64,000 nt of DNA, from the NCBI RefSeq assembly GCF_932274485.2, contig NC_065882.2, positions 42,378,593 to 42,442,592 on the forward strand. The letters run 5' to 3'. Below, in pieces: positions 30,860 through 42,649 of the stretch (position 1 is the first letter of the stretch; every line of letters begins with the position of its first letter). The stretch is from Patella vulgata. Its lineage: Eukaryota; Mollusca; Gastropoda; Patellidae. The notes beneath the pieces are model-generated. The model was not told the DNA's origin. It did no database searches and worked only from the letters and a program-made list of their open reading frames with translations. A program made the position numbers and the translations under genes.

Positions 30860-31440
30860 TTCTTTTTTCATTGATCACAACCAATTATTGTTTGTACAGA
30901 AGTAAAATATTTTATATTTAACGTATAAAATATCTTACGCCCATACCAAAAATATAAATAAAATACCCAATTTGATGTAAAGCAGTATTTTTTCCCAAGT
31001 ATATTCTTGAGTTGTTTTTAATTGTTTAATTCTCTTTCTTCGAATTGATGTGTTTGTTTTTTTGGGTTTTTTTTTGTTTAGGTCTTTTTGTTGTTGTTTT
31101 CTTGCTTGGGAGGGGGGAATTTTAGAAGATCAAAATTCGGAACGATGTTCCCTTTCATTGCAATATTGAAAATTATATTGCTTGGTAAATTCGATAAAAC
31201 AAATCTATCAAAAATGAATATATTAGTGACAACCACATGTCGCTATGACACGCCATATTAGAGATAGTCTTCAATCCATTACATGTACACGCAATGATTT
31301 TTTAATGATTCACGTCTGCTAGATACAATAATTCAACACCACGTTGAAATGTAAAATGCCACATCACGGAATTTATTAGATTATTATTTCGTCTTTTAAA
31401 TAAAATGTGTGAGTCTATGTTGGATTTAGAAGCGGTCGAT
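30860..31440. other. Gene-free stretch before the cyclophilin units
   Basis: AT-rich. No gene or repeat recognised. It ends where similarity to the later cyclophilin units begins, at 31441. Confidence 0.5.
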
Positions 31441-31480
31441 TTCTTGTGTTTGTCGATTTCTGGCAGTTGACAAGGCGCTC

Positions 31481-31528
31481 ATTGGCTGCTCAATCAGTTG
31501 CTTCGTGGCACTGAAGTTTCTTTAAAAG
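31481..31528 (+). promoter_or_regulatory. Promoter of tandem cyclophilin 1
   Basis: Inverted CCAAT box (ATTGG, 31481-31485) and a TATA-like TTTAAAAG (31521-31528). Transcription probably starts near 31550. A short 5' UTR exon ends at 31585 (ACATACAG / GTACAG), with intron 31586-31802 before the coding exon. The same arrangement occurs at 38882-38939 and 43829-43876. Confidence 0.55.
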
Positions 31529-31803
31529 ATGTAATGTTCTAATTCTCGTCCTTCAAGTTACTGAGCTTACAGCGATAACATACAGGTACAGTGTACAATT
31601 ATAGTTGTTTTCAGTATGCAAGGAAACTTTTTGTCTCTTCATTCAATTAGTCGGATCATTTGTTCCTTCAAATTATGCCGTAAAAGAATGTATTTTTGTA
31701 AAAAAAAATATGAAAATCAAGACTTTGGCATATATATTTTTAGGTGTGTTCTGGCAACTTTAAGAATATATTTTACTATATTTTTATCGTTTTATTTTTC
31801 AGG

Positions 31804-34016
31804 ATGACTCTCTTATTTGTGACTCTCGCTGCTTCTATTCTGGCCCTTGGAAATTGCGGAAATTTCACTATCACACAAGAGGCTTCAGTTAGTATTGAAA
31901 TTAAAAACTTTGATGGCGAAGGAGAAGATTTCAGAGGTAAATTCACAATAGGTCTTTTTGGAGACTCAGTACCAATGACAGCACTTAACTTCGCTGGAAT
32001 TTGCAAAGGATTCAAGAGAGGAAACAAAGGGGTAAGAAATTAATTAATGATAAAATTTTAATACAATTTTGTTTTCGAATAAAATAAATAACACAGAAAT
32101 ACTATATTTCAATTAATTGACGTTTTTGGGGGCTGTTTTTTGTTTTCTTCTTTTTTTTCGTGTTAGAAACGATACTTCCCGTAACAAATTATTTAATTAA
32201 ACTCTGCTGAATTTGGAGTAAGCTATGTCCTATTAAACTGTTGGAATAAAGAGAGAGAAAATTATAAATGTGAAAAAAATTATACTTTAATAGAAAAGAA
32301 CAAAAATAATCGTCAGCTATGTGAACTTTCCAAATTAATGAGAAAGGGATATTGGGTCTAAAAACGAAAAGGGATCTCTGGCATGTATTATACAAAACAT
32401 AGAAATTTAGGAAATGTTCTAATGATCCCGTACTTAAGTTTATTATTACTTTCACAATAACGAAGACACTTAAAATCAATAAATTGTGCAAACGTGTAAA
32501 ATGGGTAAAGGTCTATTATTAAGAGAAATATGTGACGTATAACATATCAATTTGAAAGCAGACGACAGATTGTGTGCCGACAAATCAATAAACTTTATAA
32601 TATCATTATCAATACATTAAGATTTTGTCCCTCTTTAGTTACACGTTCAAATTTACACGTTGACATTTTGTTAAAACTGTATTAAAGAGAAACGACACTA
32701 TAGGTCCTAATCATTATCATTTTAGGAAATTGAACACCATGTTTAAATAGAAAATTTATTTATTTATTTATTTATTTCAGCCTAAACTTCATTACAAAAA
32801 CACCTTCTGTCACCGAGTGGTAAAAGACATGTTGGTCCAATGTGGTGACGTCACCATTGGTGATGGATCTGGCAGTAAGTATTTGTGTAACAATACATTT
32901 ATTGTAATATTCCCCAGGGAATATTTTTACCCTTCACGGAGATTTATTGAAAACTCAAAAGGAATCTGAATTACATGATTAGACCAGTTATATGTTTATA
33001 ATAACACCACTAATCCACAGTTTTTGTGATTGACGACATTAATCCCTTACTACAGAACAAATTGTTTATTGCCATTTCCTAATAGCGATATCGTTATTTT
33101 ATATACAATTATATACAACCCTTTAATTTGAAACAAATAAATAAAGATGACAGTCATTACCCTGGCAATAATTTTACTGCTCAAGTGGCATTAATGTTTT
33201 GGTTTCGGATACGTTATGGCTTGCAATGACTTTAATTCATCTTCTCGATATTTATATATTTTCTTTAAATTCCAGGTAAATCAATCTTCGGAGATAAATT
33301 CAATGACGAAAACTTCATCATCAGCCACAGCAGTGCTGGTATTATTTCTATGGCTAATCATGGACAAGATACTAACGGATCACAATTCTTCCTCCTCTTC
33401 ACTAGAGCTCGATACCTCGACAACAAACACGTCGCTTTCGGCAAAGTTGTTAAAGGATACGTAAGTGCTTTCCTTCATATTAAATCATTATCGAAATTGG
33501 GTTGGAGATTGTTTGTTTGTTTGTTTATTTTTAAAGGGATTTCCAATCTTAAATACAACCAATTAAAATCACTAATTGGCATCATTTTCGCAAAACGCCT
33601 TATTTACCAAATGTTGTGTTGTTCTCTTGAGCCCTAATAATAGATTAAATTATCAGAATAACTTCGACATTCTTGGGAACTTTTCTCGGCGACAACGGGA
33701 TCGAACCCCGGATCACCTGGTTAATGAGCTAGCTCATTGAGCCACCGTGACTCCATTATTTACTAGAAGATGTTTATAATGGAAGCTATGACATATGTTT
33801 AGAGATATTTTTATGTAACGAAATATGTTTGATTTTTAATCACCGTCTTTATTTTCTCAATTTCAGGATGTAGTAGAAGCTATCAACGATTTAGGTTCAG
33901 AAAAAGACGGTTTAACACCACGACGACCCATCAAAATCACCGACTGTGTTCTTGAAGAAGTTGAAAAATACGATCTATCTAGAAAACAAATGTTTACTGA
34001 TGATTTAGAAAAATAA
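31804..34016 (+). CDS. Tandem secreted cyclophilin 1 (peptidyl-prolyl isomerase, 218 aa)
   Basis: Coding exons 31804-32031, 32781-32874, 33276-33460 and 33867-34016 give 218 aa; GT-AG borders and phases 0, 1, 0 fit. The start is the first ATG after the TTTTTCAG acceptor. Residues 1-16 are a hydrophobic signal peptide ([16 protein letters not shown]), pointing to the ER or secretion; no KDEL ending (C-terminus FTDDLEK). Cyclophilin core: [53 protein letters not shown]. Compared with human CypA it keeps the equivalents of Arg55, Gln63, Ala101, Phe113, Leu122 and His126. Phe60 is Met, Met61 is Leu, Gly64 is Cys and Trp121 is Tyr. The Trp121 change is known to lower cyclosporin binding in other cyclophilins. 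Isomerase activity may be reduced; that is inference. Confidence 0.92.
33680..33752 (-). mobile_element. tRNA-like SINE head in the last intron
   Basis: On the minus strand: GGAGTCACGGTGGCTCAATG (A box), then GGGGTTCGATCCCGTTGTCG (B box). It is about 70 bp, tRNA-sized but lacking a clear acceptor stem, so it is a SINE head rather than a gene. The same piece lies in the last intron of the other two copies (about 40880-40952 and 46100-46174). Confidence 0.6.
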
Positions 34017-34361
34017 ACAGTTTATTTAATTTGTGAATTTTCTACCATCATAGTTCATTTCTGCGTGTTATTTTGAATTGTTATGTAGTCGTGTATAAAA
34101 TGTTCTACAGACTTGTTTCGTTCAATCTACATCATGTCTACGTGTTTTTTAGTATTGTATTTTCTGCATTAATTTGTATTTATTTAGCTCATCAACTAGT
34201 GAACTGATGTTTACGTGAATACCGCGGCCAAATCTACTTAATTCAACTGTCATAGTTGTTATTTTATCGCCATGTATGTAGTCAACTATGTAATATAGTG
34301 TGCCCCCCCGCCCCTTTTTCATGTAATTTTTCTTGTAGAAGACATCTTGTAAGGATATTGT

Positions 34362-34367
34362 AATAAA
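34362..34367 (+). promoter_or_regulatory. Poly(A) signal, tandem cyclophilin 1
   Basis: AATAAA followed by CAACCATTGT and a genomic A run. The 3' UTR of about 350 bp is conserved in the other copies, whose signals are at 41565-41570 and 46875-46880. Confidence 0.7.
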
Positions 34368-34429
34368 CAACCATTGTAAAAAAAAAGCTCATCCTGTTTT
34401 CCTTTTTATATTGTTACACGGCCTATGTT

Positions 34430-34530
34430 TCCTCCGATGGGACTTGATTTAATTATACAGTTCCATCAGAAGCCGGGACCGCCTGATTAGTAAGCTAGTG
34501 CCATACCAACCGAACCACCGTGGTTCTATA
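34430..34530 (-). mobile_element. Second tRNA-like SINE head
   Basis: On the minus strand: ACCACGGTGGTTCGGTTGG, then AATCAGGCGGTCCCGGCTTC. Repeated after copy 3 (about 46940-47045) and, shortened, after copy 2 (about 41625-41700). Confidence 0.5.
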
Positions 34531-34579
34531 TTCTAGCGCGAATGTAAAAATGCACCGTATCTGTAATCGAGGGTTACAG

Positions 34580-34885
34580 ATGTCCAGTACCGGATCGGGG
34601 GGGGGGGGGGGCAAAGTTGGACAAATGTCCTGGGCCCCCCACATTTAGGGGCCCCCACAATTGGGTCATACTAATATTTTATCCTGGACGGAGCCAACCA
34701 GTACCTGGGCTGAGGGGGCGAGGATTGGGACCCTGGGCAGTAAGGGATATTGGGGACCCCGGGACTGGTAGGTACCAACAGATTTTCGGGAGCCCAGAGA
34801 TCGGTTAGGCCCTAAAATTAACTAAATTACATAACTTAGAGGTTCTACCAATCAATATTACCTAACCAGTTCCGGGGACCCCATC
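34580..34885. repeat. Poly-G and GGGACCCC-rich block
   Basis: Starts with an uninterrupted G run (about 34598-34611), then CCTGGGCCCCCCACATTTAG and ATTGGGGACCCCGGGACTGG. Unit 2 has it at 41755-42075; unit 3 lacks it, jumping from its tRNA-like piece directly to RepB at about 47097. Origin unknown. Confidence 0.55.
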
Positions 34886-35950
34886 TCGCGTTGTGATTTC
34901 TCGAAAAATCAGGGGCCATAATCCAGGAAGTTACAGTCGGATTTCAAAAGGAACCAAGATCTTAGTGTGTGATATATTCAAGGGCCATAATTCAGGAAGT
35001 TACGATCCGATATGCGCAAATATCGACATGAACCAAGATCAGTGTGATATAAACATGTATTTCAAGTTTCATCATAATTGGATCAAAATTGTGACCTCTA
35101 GAGGGTCCACAACCTTGATATACCAGATGGTTACAGTATTTGCGTACGAGGGGCGGCCATTTTGTCATACAGTTTTGGTCCGATTTTCACGAAATTCAAA
35201 CTCAACCAACATTACGATGTGAAATGAAATAAAATGGGGTTTAACGTCCTACTGTTCTGCTCCTAAACCGGGCTAATGAAGACGGGCATACGCCATACAG
35301 AGTGCTATGAGGGAAATTTTGTCCGGGCAGCGGCGCTACGGCCTACTCTTATATCGAATTCCAACTGCCAAGGGATCTTTTACGTGCACGTCCATGTGTA
35401 CACGGGACCTTGGTTTTTCGTTCCACCCGAACGACTAGACAGCTGTCCTTGTCAGGCCCTCCATCCTGCATCACTGACAAGGGGAAACCACGCCGGAAAA
35501 TCTGAATGAACTTTCTCGGCCAATGCAGGGATCGAACCCCCGACCTCCAGACTATGGCGAGCCAGCGTCTTACCCACTTAGCCACGTGATCCCCACATTA
35601 CGGTGTAACAGTGATATATTCGAACGTTTTTGTAAATCATATAATAATTGTGATCTCTAGAGGAACCACAAGCTAAAGGCGTGATTTTTCGTACAATCAG
35701 CGGACATAATTCAGGAAGCTACGATCCGATATGGGTAAACGTGATTTTTCGTACAATCAGGGGCCATAATCCATGAAGTTCCGAGCCGATACATGCCAAA
35801 ATCGAAAGGAACCGAGATCTTTTGAAGATAAACCTATATTTAAAGGTTCCTCAAAATTGTGACCTGTAGAGTGTCCACAAACAAATTTTGGACGGACGAA
35901 CGGACAGGGGCGACGACAATATACGTCCACATGAAAATATTGGCGTATAA
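34886..35950 (-). repeat. RepB copy 7, minus strand, with SINE2 inserted
   Basis: Minus-strand type-1 units (ATCAGGGGCCATAATCCAGG, CCGATATGCGCAAATATCG) ending GTCCACATGAAAATATTGGC, GTATAAAA. Interrupted by the SINE at 35221-35594, which the corresponding RepB of unit 2 (42240-42649) and unit 3 (47098-48186) lack. Confidence 0.75.
35221..35594 (-). mobile_element. SINE2, full-length, unit 1 only
   Basis: Same structure as 9811-10199, with inverted B box GGGATCGAACCCCCGACC and head end CACTTAGCCACGTGATCCCC. Target duplication ACATTACGATGT (35209-35220) and ACATTACGGTGT (35595-35606), one mismatch. Present only in unit 1, so it arrived after the units separated or was lost elsewhere. Confidence 0.85.
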
Positions 35951-36084
35951 AAACATCAAGTGGCCAGTCATTTCAAAGATTTCGTTACATGCAGCGCAAA
36001 TTGCGTTTAGGATTAATTAAAATCGTATATAACCTATGTGCATTACAAAGTTTTCAGAATAGGCAAACGTATGTTTAACGTTCT

Positions 36085-36200
36085 GCACCACTGACAAGGA
36101 GTGCACATTGGAAAATCCCGGGTAATTTCTCTGTTAATACCGGGATCGAACCCCAGACACCATTGTCAGTAAGCCAGAACCCTTTTCATGGAGTCACCGT
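36085..36200 (-). mobile_element. Third tRNA-like SINE piece
   Basis: On the minus strand: CACGGTGACTCCATGAAAAG, then TGGGGTTCGATCCCGGTATT (B box) and GGGATTTTCCAATGTGCACT. Repeated in units 2 and 3 (about 42780-42900 and 48320-48437). Confidence 0.5.
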
Positions 36201-36290
36201 GAATCACAACACAGAAAACCAATCTTTCCGAGTTCTATTCCAAGAATTATTAAATCAAATGTTCAGACGTTCACAAACCATTATAAAAGA

Positions 36291-36425
36291 AGGGGGGGGG
36301 GGGGTAGGTTTGGTGGCTGAATGGTCTAACGCGTGTGCTTCAGATAATAAGGTCTGCCACTGAGTCAAGTGCGTGGTTTCGATTACACACTTGTACGTGA
36401 CAAGCTCGTGGGGTTTCTCCGGTTT
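36291..36425 (+). mobile_element. SINE1-like head after a poly-G run
   Basis: A G run, then TTTGGTGGCTGAATGGTCTA (A box), GGTTTCGATTACACACTTGT (B box) and GTGGGGTTTCTCCGG. It stops inside the central domain. Copies in units 2 and 3 at about 42970-43100 and 48526-48652. Confidence 0.65.
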
Positions 36426-37076
36426 ATATATTTATCGCGATGATAATTGTTACCTTTATATTAGAAAATAACATTTTAAGACATACTTAAACAAAAAAAA
36501 TTAAAACAAAAAAACCCCCAAAAAACAAAAACAAACACTATTAACGTAAACATAATAGAATGTCGCACACTAGGCTAACCGAGAACACGCTGAAAAGGGT
36601 ACGTCCACTTTGTATCAAAAAGTATTCAAGCCAGATTTGGTGGCAAAATGATTTTTTATTTCACAGAATCAAGGGATAAATGAACAACGGGACTGCAAAA
36701 TTTCAGAAGCCTCCTATGTTGCATTTTCGAGATATATTACCGTAAAAACATACTAAAAATTTGGGAAATCGGGTTAGGTTAGGCTCCATGCAGACACAAT
36801 GACTTTTAAACTAGCTTTGGTGGCTCCAAGATGTTTATATCTCCACTTTAACAGATAACTTGGGTATGCATCATAAAAACGTTAATGAACTTTGGCATGT
36901 TTATACACAAGTTCATTAACTTTTATGCTGCATTATCGAGTTATATCACAGAAAACTTAATAACACCTGGATTCAAGACCAAGTGTTGGAGTTGAATAAG
37001 TAAAGGGTATGTATGGGCTTTGGTGGCTAAATATTTTTATTTCACAGAATCAACTACACTGTAAAAAATATCCATT

Positions 37077-38090
37077 TTTGATGTGGCCGAATTCCGTAGT
37101 TTAACACCTTTTTTCTGTTAATCGAAGGATTTTTTGGTAAAATTGTGTTAAAAGCATGAATTATTTCTTCAAATTACGTGTTTTATATATTTCTGTGGAA
37201 TATTCAGTATTTAACAGGAACTTTCCGTGAAATTTAGGGATAAAATGTTTTATTCCCTTCTATAATGGACTTAATCCTGTTATTTTACGGAATAAACGGT
37301 GGAATGACAAGGAAGTTCCGTGAAATTTAGGGATAAAATGTTTTATTCCGTTCTGTAATGGACTTAATTCTGTTATTTTATGGGATAAGCGGTACAACGA
37401 TAAGTAATCATATACATATATAATCATTTATAATAATGATCATGTTATAGTATTCATTTCAATGGATTAACCATAATATGAAGAATCATATTTTGTAACG
37501 TTTGGTATATTAATTGAAATGTATATCTAATTTCCATTATTTATAAGATCTATAAAGTGTATTGTTATTCGTCATAAGGAAATCAGATTGTAAGTATTTT
37601 CATAAATATGTAAAAATATGTTTTAATGCCTCGTGTGGTAAGGTTGTAATATCTGGTAATCAAGCAGGCTTAAATCCAGAGAGTACAACCCGTTGGCCAG
37701 TGTAAGTCAGGTTGTCTCTATAGCAGAGTCTACCACTAAAAGCCTCCAACGAGTGACGGGTTGTGATACCTTGCTCTCGATTCATAAATTAGCGAAAAGA
37801 GATTATGTTTAAAAATTATCTGCGATATCACTTCGGTGGAAGCGGACGTTAGATAAAGCTATTTGACGCACGGGTATAAAGTCAATGGTTAATTCAATGA
37901 AATTTTTATCATCTTCATGCTCAGGAAAGAAAATTTACCAGGATTTTTTTTTCTGAATTTGAAAATGGAATTTATGTTAATTGAAGGAATTTCTGTAAAT
38001 TACAGGAAAAACAAAAAGGGATAAAATTTTCCTGGTAATTTTTGTTTCCGGAATTTTTTACGTTTTTTCACGGAAATTTTTGTTACAGTG
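37077..38090. mobile_element. 1 kb CACTGTAA-ended element in unit 1
   Basis: Left end CACTGTAAAAAATATCC, right end TTTTTGTTACAGTG. It contains a 94 bp direct tandem pair (37217 and 37311, both with CCGTGAAATTTAGGGATAAA) and a CG-richer middle (about 37620-37880) with TGCGATATCACTTCGGTGGA. Unit 3 at 49100-49115 shows the uninterrupted site AAACTACGAGACTG. Comparison gives a target duplication of TA (or TAC if the first C is outside). No open frame, so non-autonomous. Its first eight bases match the palindromic MITE at 19576. Confidence 0.75.
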
Positions 38091-38367
38091 TACGAGACTG
38101 CAAAATTGTAGAAGCTTCCTATATTGTATTTTCGAGATATATTTCCGTAAACATGCTAAAAATATGGGAGAATCGGGTTAGGGTAGGCCCATGCGCACAA
38201 AGTAACTTCTAAACTGGCTTTGGTGGCTCGACGTAGTTTATATCTCCACATTAAAAGATGACTTAGGTATGAACATGCCAAAGTTCATTAACTTTCTATG
38301 CTGCATTATCCAGTTATATTCTTGTGTTTGTCGATTTCTGGCAAACTGTCTCAATGACATTTAGTAC

Positions 38368-38415
38368 TGAGCGACATTTCGACTAGGCTTCTCTAGTCAT
38401 TATCAAGCTCAATCT
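38368..38415 (-). repeat. Hammerhead-like motif 1 (GAAATGTCGC form)
   Basis: On the minus strand: GCTTGATAATGACTAGAGAA followed by GCCTAGTCGAAATGTCGC. GACTAG and CTAGTC can pair as a stem between TGATAA and GAAA. See the finding on hammerhead-like motifs. Confidence 0.35.
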
Positions 38416-39189
38416 GTTTCACAGAGAATTACGAGTCTCGTATAATATCTCTGTCATAGATGACTGCCTTAACACGTGCTGTCACAGCACGCGGTGTGAA
38501 TCATTGGCTGAATGGCGCGTGCATTGTTTACATAAGACATAACTGCTTCGGAGAGAATGCTGCATTTTAGTCATTTTAATACCCATTTACACTAAATCGG
38601 AAATAATTTTTAACTACAAATACGTCAAACGCCTTTATTTATTTTTCCAATATATACAAAAAATGTTTTAGAATTTAATTTGTCGCAGGAAAAAAGTTAA
38701 TATTTCTAGCTCATTAAGCCGCACCAATGTCATCCTTATCAGTGATTGTCGCGGCCAACCAAATATTCACTGCGGATCAGTGTGTATCAAGCTATGATAA
38801 AAAATGAAAATATGACAGGACAATAATAATATACATGTATATTCTTGTGTTTGTTGATTTCTGGTATTTGACAAGGCGCTCATTGGCTGTTCAATCAGTT
38901 GCTTCGTGGCACTGAAGTTTCTTTAAAAGATGTAATTTTCTAATACTCGTCCTTCAAGTTACTGAGCTTACAGCGATAACATACAGGTACAGTGTACAAT
39001 TATAGTTGTTTTAGTATGCAGGGAAACTTTCGTCATTCAATTAGTCGGATCATTTGTTCCTTCAAATTATGCCGTAAAAGAATGTATTTTTGTAAAAAAA
39101 AATATGAAAATCAAGACTTTGGCATATATATTTTTAGGTGTGTTCTGGCAACTTTAAGAATATATTTTACTATATTTTTATTTTTCAGG

Positions 39190-41214
39190 ATGGCTCTCTT
39201 ATTTGTGGCTCTCGTTGCTTCTATTCTGGCTCTTGGAAATTGTGGAAATTTCACTATCACACAAGAGGCTTCAGTTAGTATCGAAATTAAAAACTTTGAT
39301 GGCGAAGGAGAAGATTTCAGAGGTAAATTCACAATAGGTCTTTTTGGAGACTCAGTACCAATGACAGCACTTAACTTCGCTGGAATTTGCAAAGGATTCA
39401 AGAGAGGAAACAAAGGGGTAAGAAATTAATTAATGATAACATTTTAATACAATTTTGTTTTCAAATAAAACAAATAACACAGAAATATTAAACTTTTGGA
39501 ATAAAGAGAGAGAAAATTATAAATGTGAAATAAATTTTACTTTAATAGAAAAGAACAAAAATAATCGTCAGCTATGTGAACTTTCCAAATTAATAAGAAA
39601 GGGATATTGGGTCTAAAAACGAAAAGGGATCTCTGGCATGTATTATACAAAACATAGAAATTTAGGAAATGTTCTAATGATCCCGTACTTAAGTTTATTA
39701 TTACTTTCACAATAACGAAGGCACTTAAAATCTATAAATTGGGCAAACGTGTAAAATGGGTAAAAGCCAATTATAAAAGAGAAATATGTGACGTATATTA
39801 ACAATTTGAAAGCAGACGACAGATTGTGTGCCGACAAATCAATAAACTTTATAATATCATTATCAATACATTAACATTTAGTCCCTCTTTAGTTACACGT
39901 TCAAATTTACACGTTGACATTTTGTTAAAACTGTATTAAAGAGAAACGACACTATAGGTCCTAATCATTATCATTTTAGGAAATTGAACACCATGTTTAA
40001 ATAGAAAATTTATTTATTTATTTATTTATTTCAGCCTAAACTTCATTACAAAAACACCTTCTGTCACCGAGTGGTAAAAGATATGTTGGTCCAATGTGGT
40101 GACGTCACCATTGGTGATGGATCTGGCAGTAAGTATTTGTATAACAATACATTTATTGTAATATTCCCCAGGGAATATTTTTACCCTTCACGGAGATTTA
40201 TTGAAAACTCAAAAGGAATCTGAATTACATGATTAGACCAGTTATATGTTTATAATAACACCACTAATCCACAGTTTTTGTGATTAACGACATTAATCCC
40301 TTACTACAGAACAAATTGTTTATTGCCATTTCCTAATAGCGATATCGTTATTTTATATACAATTATATACAACCCTTTAATTTGAAACAAATAAATAAAG
40401 ATGACAGTCATTACCCTGGCAATAATTTTACTGCTCAAGTGGCATTAATGTTTTGGTTTCGGATACGTTATGGCTTGCAATGACTTTAATTCATCTTCTC
40501 GATATTTATATATTTTCTTTAAATTCCAGGTAAATCAATCTTCGGAGATAAATTCAATGACGAAAACTTCATCATCAGCCACAGCAGTGCTGGTATTATT
40601 TCTATGGCTAATCATGGACAAGACACTAACGGATCACAATTCTTCCTCCTCTTCACTAGAGCTCGATACCTCGACAACAAACACGTCGCTTTCGGCAAAA
40701 TTGTTAAAGGATACGTAAGTGCTTTCCTTCATATTAAATCATTATCGAAATTGGGTTGGATTAAAATCACTAATTGGCATCATTTTTGCAAAACGCCTTA
40801 TTTACCAAATGTTGTGTTGTTCTCTTGAGCCCTAATAATAGATTAAATTATCAGAATAACTTCGACATTCTTGGGAGCTTTTCTCGGCGACAACGGGATC
40901 GAACCCCGGATCACCTGGTTAATGAGTTAGCTCCTTGAGTCACCGTGACTCCATTATTTACTAGAAGATGTTTACAATGGAAGCTATGACATATGTTTAG
41001 AGATATTTTTATGTAACGAAATATGTTTGATTTTTAATCACCGTCTTTATTTTCTCAAATTCAGGATGTAGTAGAAACTATCAACGATTTAGGTTCAGAA
41101 AAAGACGGTTTAACACCACGACGACCCATCAAAATCACCGACTGTGTTCTTGAAGAAGTTGAAAAATACGATCTATCTAGAAAACAAATGTTTACTGATG
41201 ATCTTGAAAAATAA
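39190..41214 (+). CDS. Tandem secreted cyclophilin 2 (218 aa)
   Basis: Coding exons 39190-39417, 40035-40128, 40530-40714 and 41065-41214, the same lengths and phases as copy 1. It differs from copy 1 at about five residues: T2A, T7A, A9V in the signal peptide, KVVKG to KIVKG, and VEAI to VETI. The Met and Tyr substitutions at the CypA Phe60 and Trp121 positions are shared, so they predate the triplication. Signal peptide MALLFVALVASILALG. First intron is shorter than in copies 1 and 3 (the stretch holding the TGTTTTTTG run is missing). Promoter elements at 38882 (ATTGG) and 38932 (TTTAAAAG). It looks intact and expressible. Confidence 0.92.
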
Positions 41215-41754
41215 ACAGTTTATTTAATTTGTGAATTTTCTACCATCATAGTTCATTTCTGCGTGTTATTTTGAATTGTTATGTAGTCGTGTATAAAATG
41301 TTCTACAGACTTGTTTCGTTCAATCTACATCATGTCTACGTGTTTTTTAGTATTGTATTTTCTGCATTAATTTGTATTTATTTAGCTCATCAACTAGTGA
41401 ACTGATGTTTACGTGAATACCGCGGCCAAATCTACTTAATTCAACTTTCATAGTTAATTGTTATTTTATCGCCATGTATGTCGTCTACTATGTAATATAG
41501 TGTGTCCCCACGCCCCTTTTTTCATGTAATTTTTCTTGTAGAAGACATCTTGTAAGGATATTGTAATAAAAAACCATTGTAAAAAGAAAGCTCATCCCGT
41601 TTTCCTTTTATATTGTAACAAGGCCTATGTTTCCTCCGATGGGACTTGATTTAATTATACAGTTCCATCAGAAGCAGGGACCGCCTGATGGAACCGCCGC
41701 GCGAATGTAAAAATGCACCGTATCTGTGATCGAGGGTTACAGAAGTCCAGTACC

Positions 41755-42075
41755 GGATCGGGGGGGGGGGGGGCAAAGTGGGACAAATGTCCCGGGCCCC
41801 CCACATTAAAGGGGACCCCATCATTATGGGTCATACTAATATTTTATCCCGGAAGGAGCCAACCAGTACCTGAGCTGAGGGGGAGAGGATTGGGGCCCTG
41901 GGCAGTAAGGGATATTGGGGACCCCGGGACTGGTAGGTACCAACAGATATTCGGGGGCCCAGAGATCGGTTAGGCCCTAAAACTAACTAAATTACATAAC
42001 TTAGAGGTTCTACCAATCAATGGGTCCTAACCAGTTCCGGGGACCCCATCCCGCGATGTGATTGCTGGGGCCCAA
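41755..42075. repeat. Poly-G and GGGACCCC-rich block, unit 2
   Basis: Counterpart of 34580-34885: G run at about 41760-41773, then CCCGGGCCCCCCACATT and ATTGGGGACCCCGGGACTGG. Confidence 0.55.
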
Positions 42076-42239
42076 CCAGTCCCGGGAAATTAACGTAATC
42101 ATAGTATAGTAGTTCAGACAAATGTATAAATGCCTAAATTTTACGCCAAAACATCCTTCACATTGCCTTGGTATTATGGAAATAGCATTTTCAGCTCATT
42201 GTTTGTCCCCCTAATGGCCCGAAAACACCCCAGGCACTC

Positions 42240-42649
42240 AAGGTGATATAACCGAACGTTTTTAAATCGGATAATAATTGTGACCTCTGGAGGGACCACA
42301 GGCTAAAACGTGATTTTTCGTACAATCAGCGGCCATAATTCAGGAAGCTACGATCCGATATGCAGGAACAAATATCTTTGGATTATAAACCTCTAGAGTG
42401 TCCACAAGCTAAAAACGTGATTTTTCGTACAATCAGGGGCCATGATTCATGAAGTACCGATCAGATACATGCCAATATCGAAAGGAACCGAGATCTTTTG
42501 GAGATAAACCTATATTTGAAGTTTCCTCAAAATCGGATAAGAATTGTGACCTGAAGAGTGTCCACAAACAAATTGTGGACGGACGTACGGACGAACGGAC
42601 AGGGGCGACGACAATATACGTCCACATGAAAATATTGGCGTATAAAATC
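42240..42649 (-). repeat. RepB, unit 2, minus strand, shortened
   Basis: Type-1 units reduced to about two, ending GTCCACATGAAAATATTGGC, GTATAAAA. It lacks most units of the unit 1 and unit 3 counterparts, consistent with unequal exchange inside the tandem core. Confidence 0.7.

Noticed and set aside
31481-31506. Canonical ER stress element in the tandem cyclophilin promoter
   Set aside because: ATTGG and CGTGG are both present but in the wrong order and spacing for CCAAT-N9-CCACG on either strand.
33680-33752. Functional tRNA gene
   Set aside because: A and B boxes are present, but the ends do not form a convincing acceptor stem and the piece is repeated with other SINE fragments.
38992-39189. 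Longer N-terminus for tandem cyclophilin 2 from an in-frame upstream start
   Set aside because: It would read through a TTTTTCAG acceptor and lose the signal peptide's N-terminal position. Copies 1 and 3 are not open the same way, so the upstream part is intron.
41713-41973. Gly/Pro-rich frame over the poly-G block
   Set aside because: An effect of G/C homopolymers and the GGGACCCC repeat; not conserved in frame between units 1 and 2.
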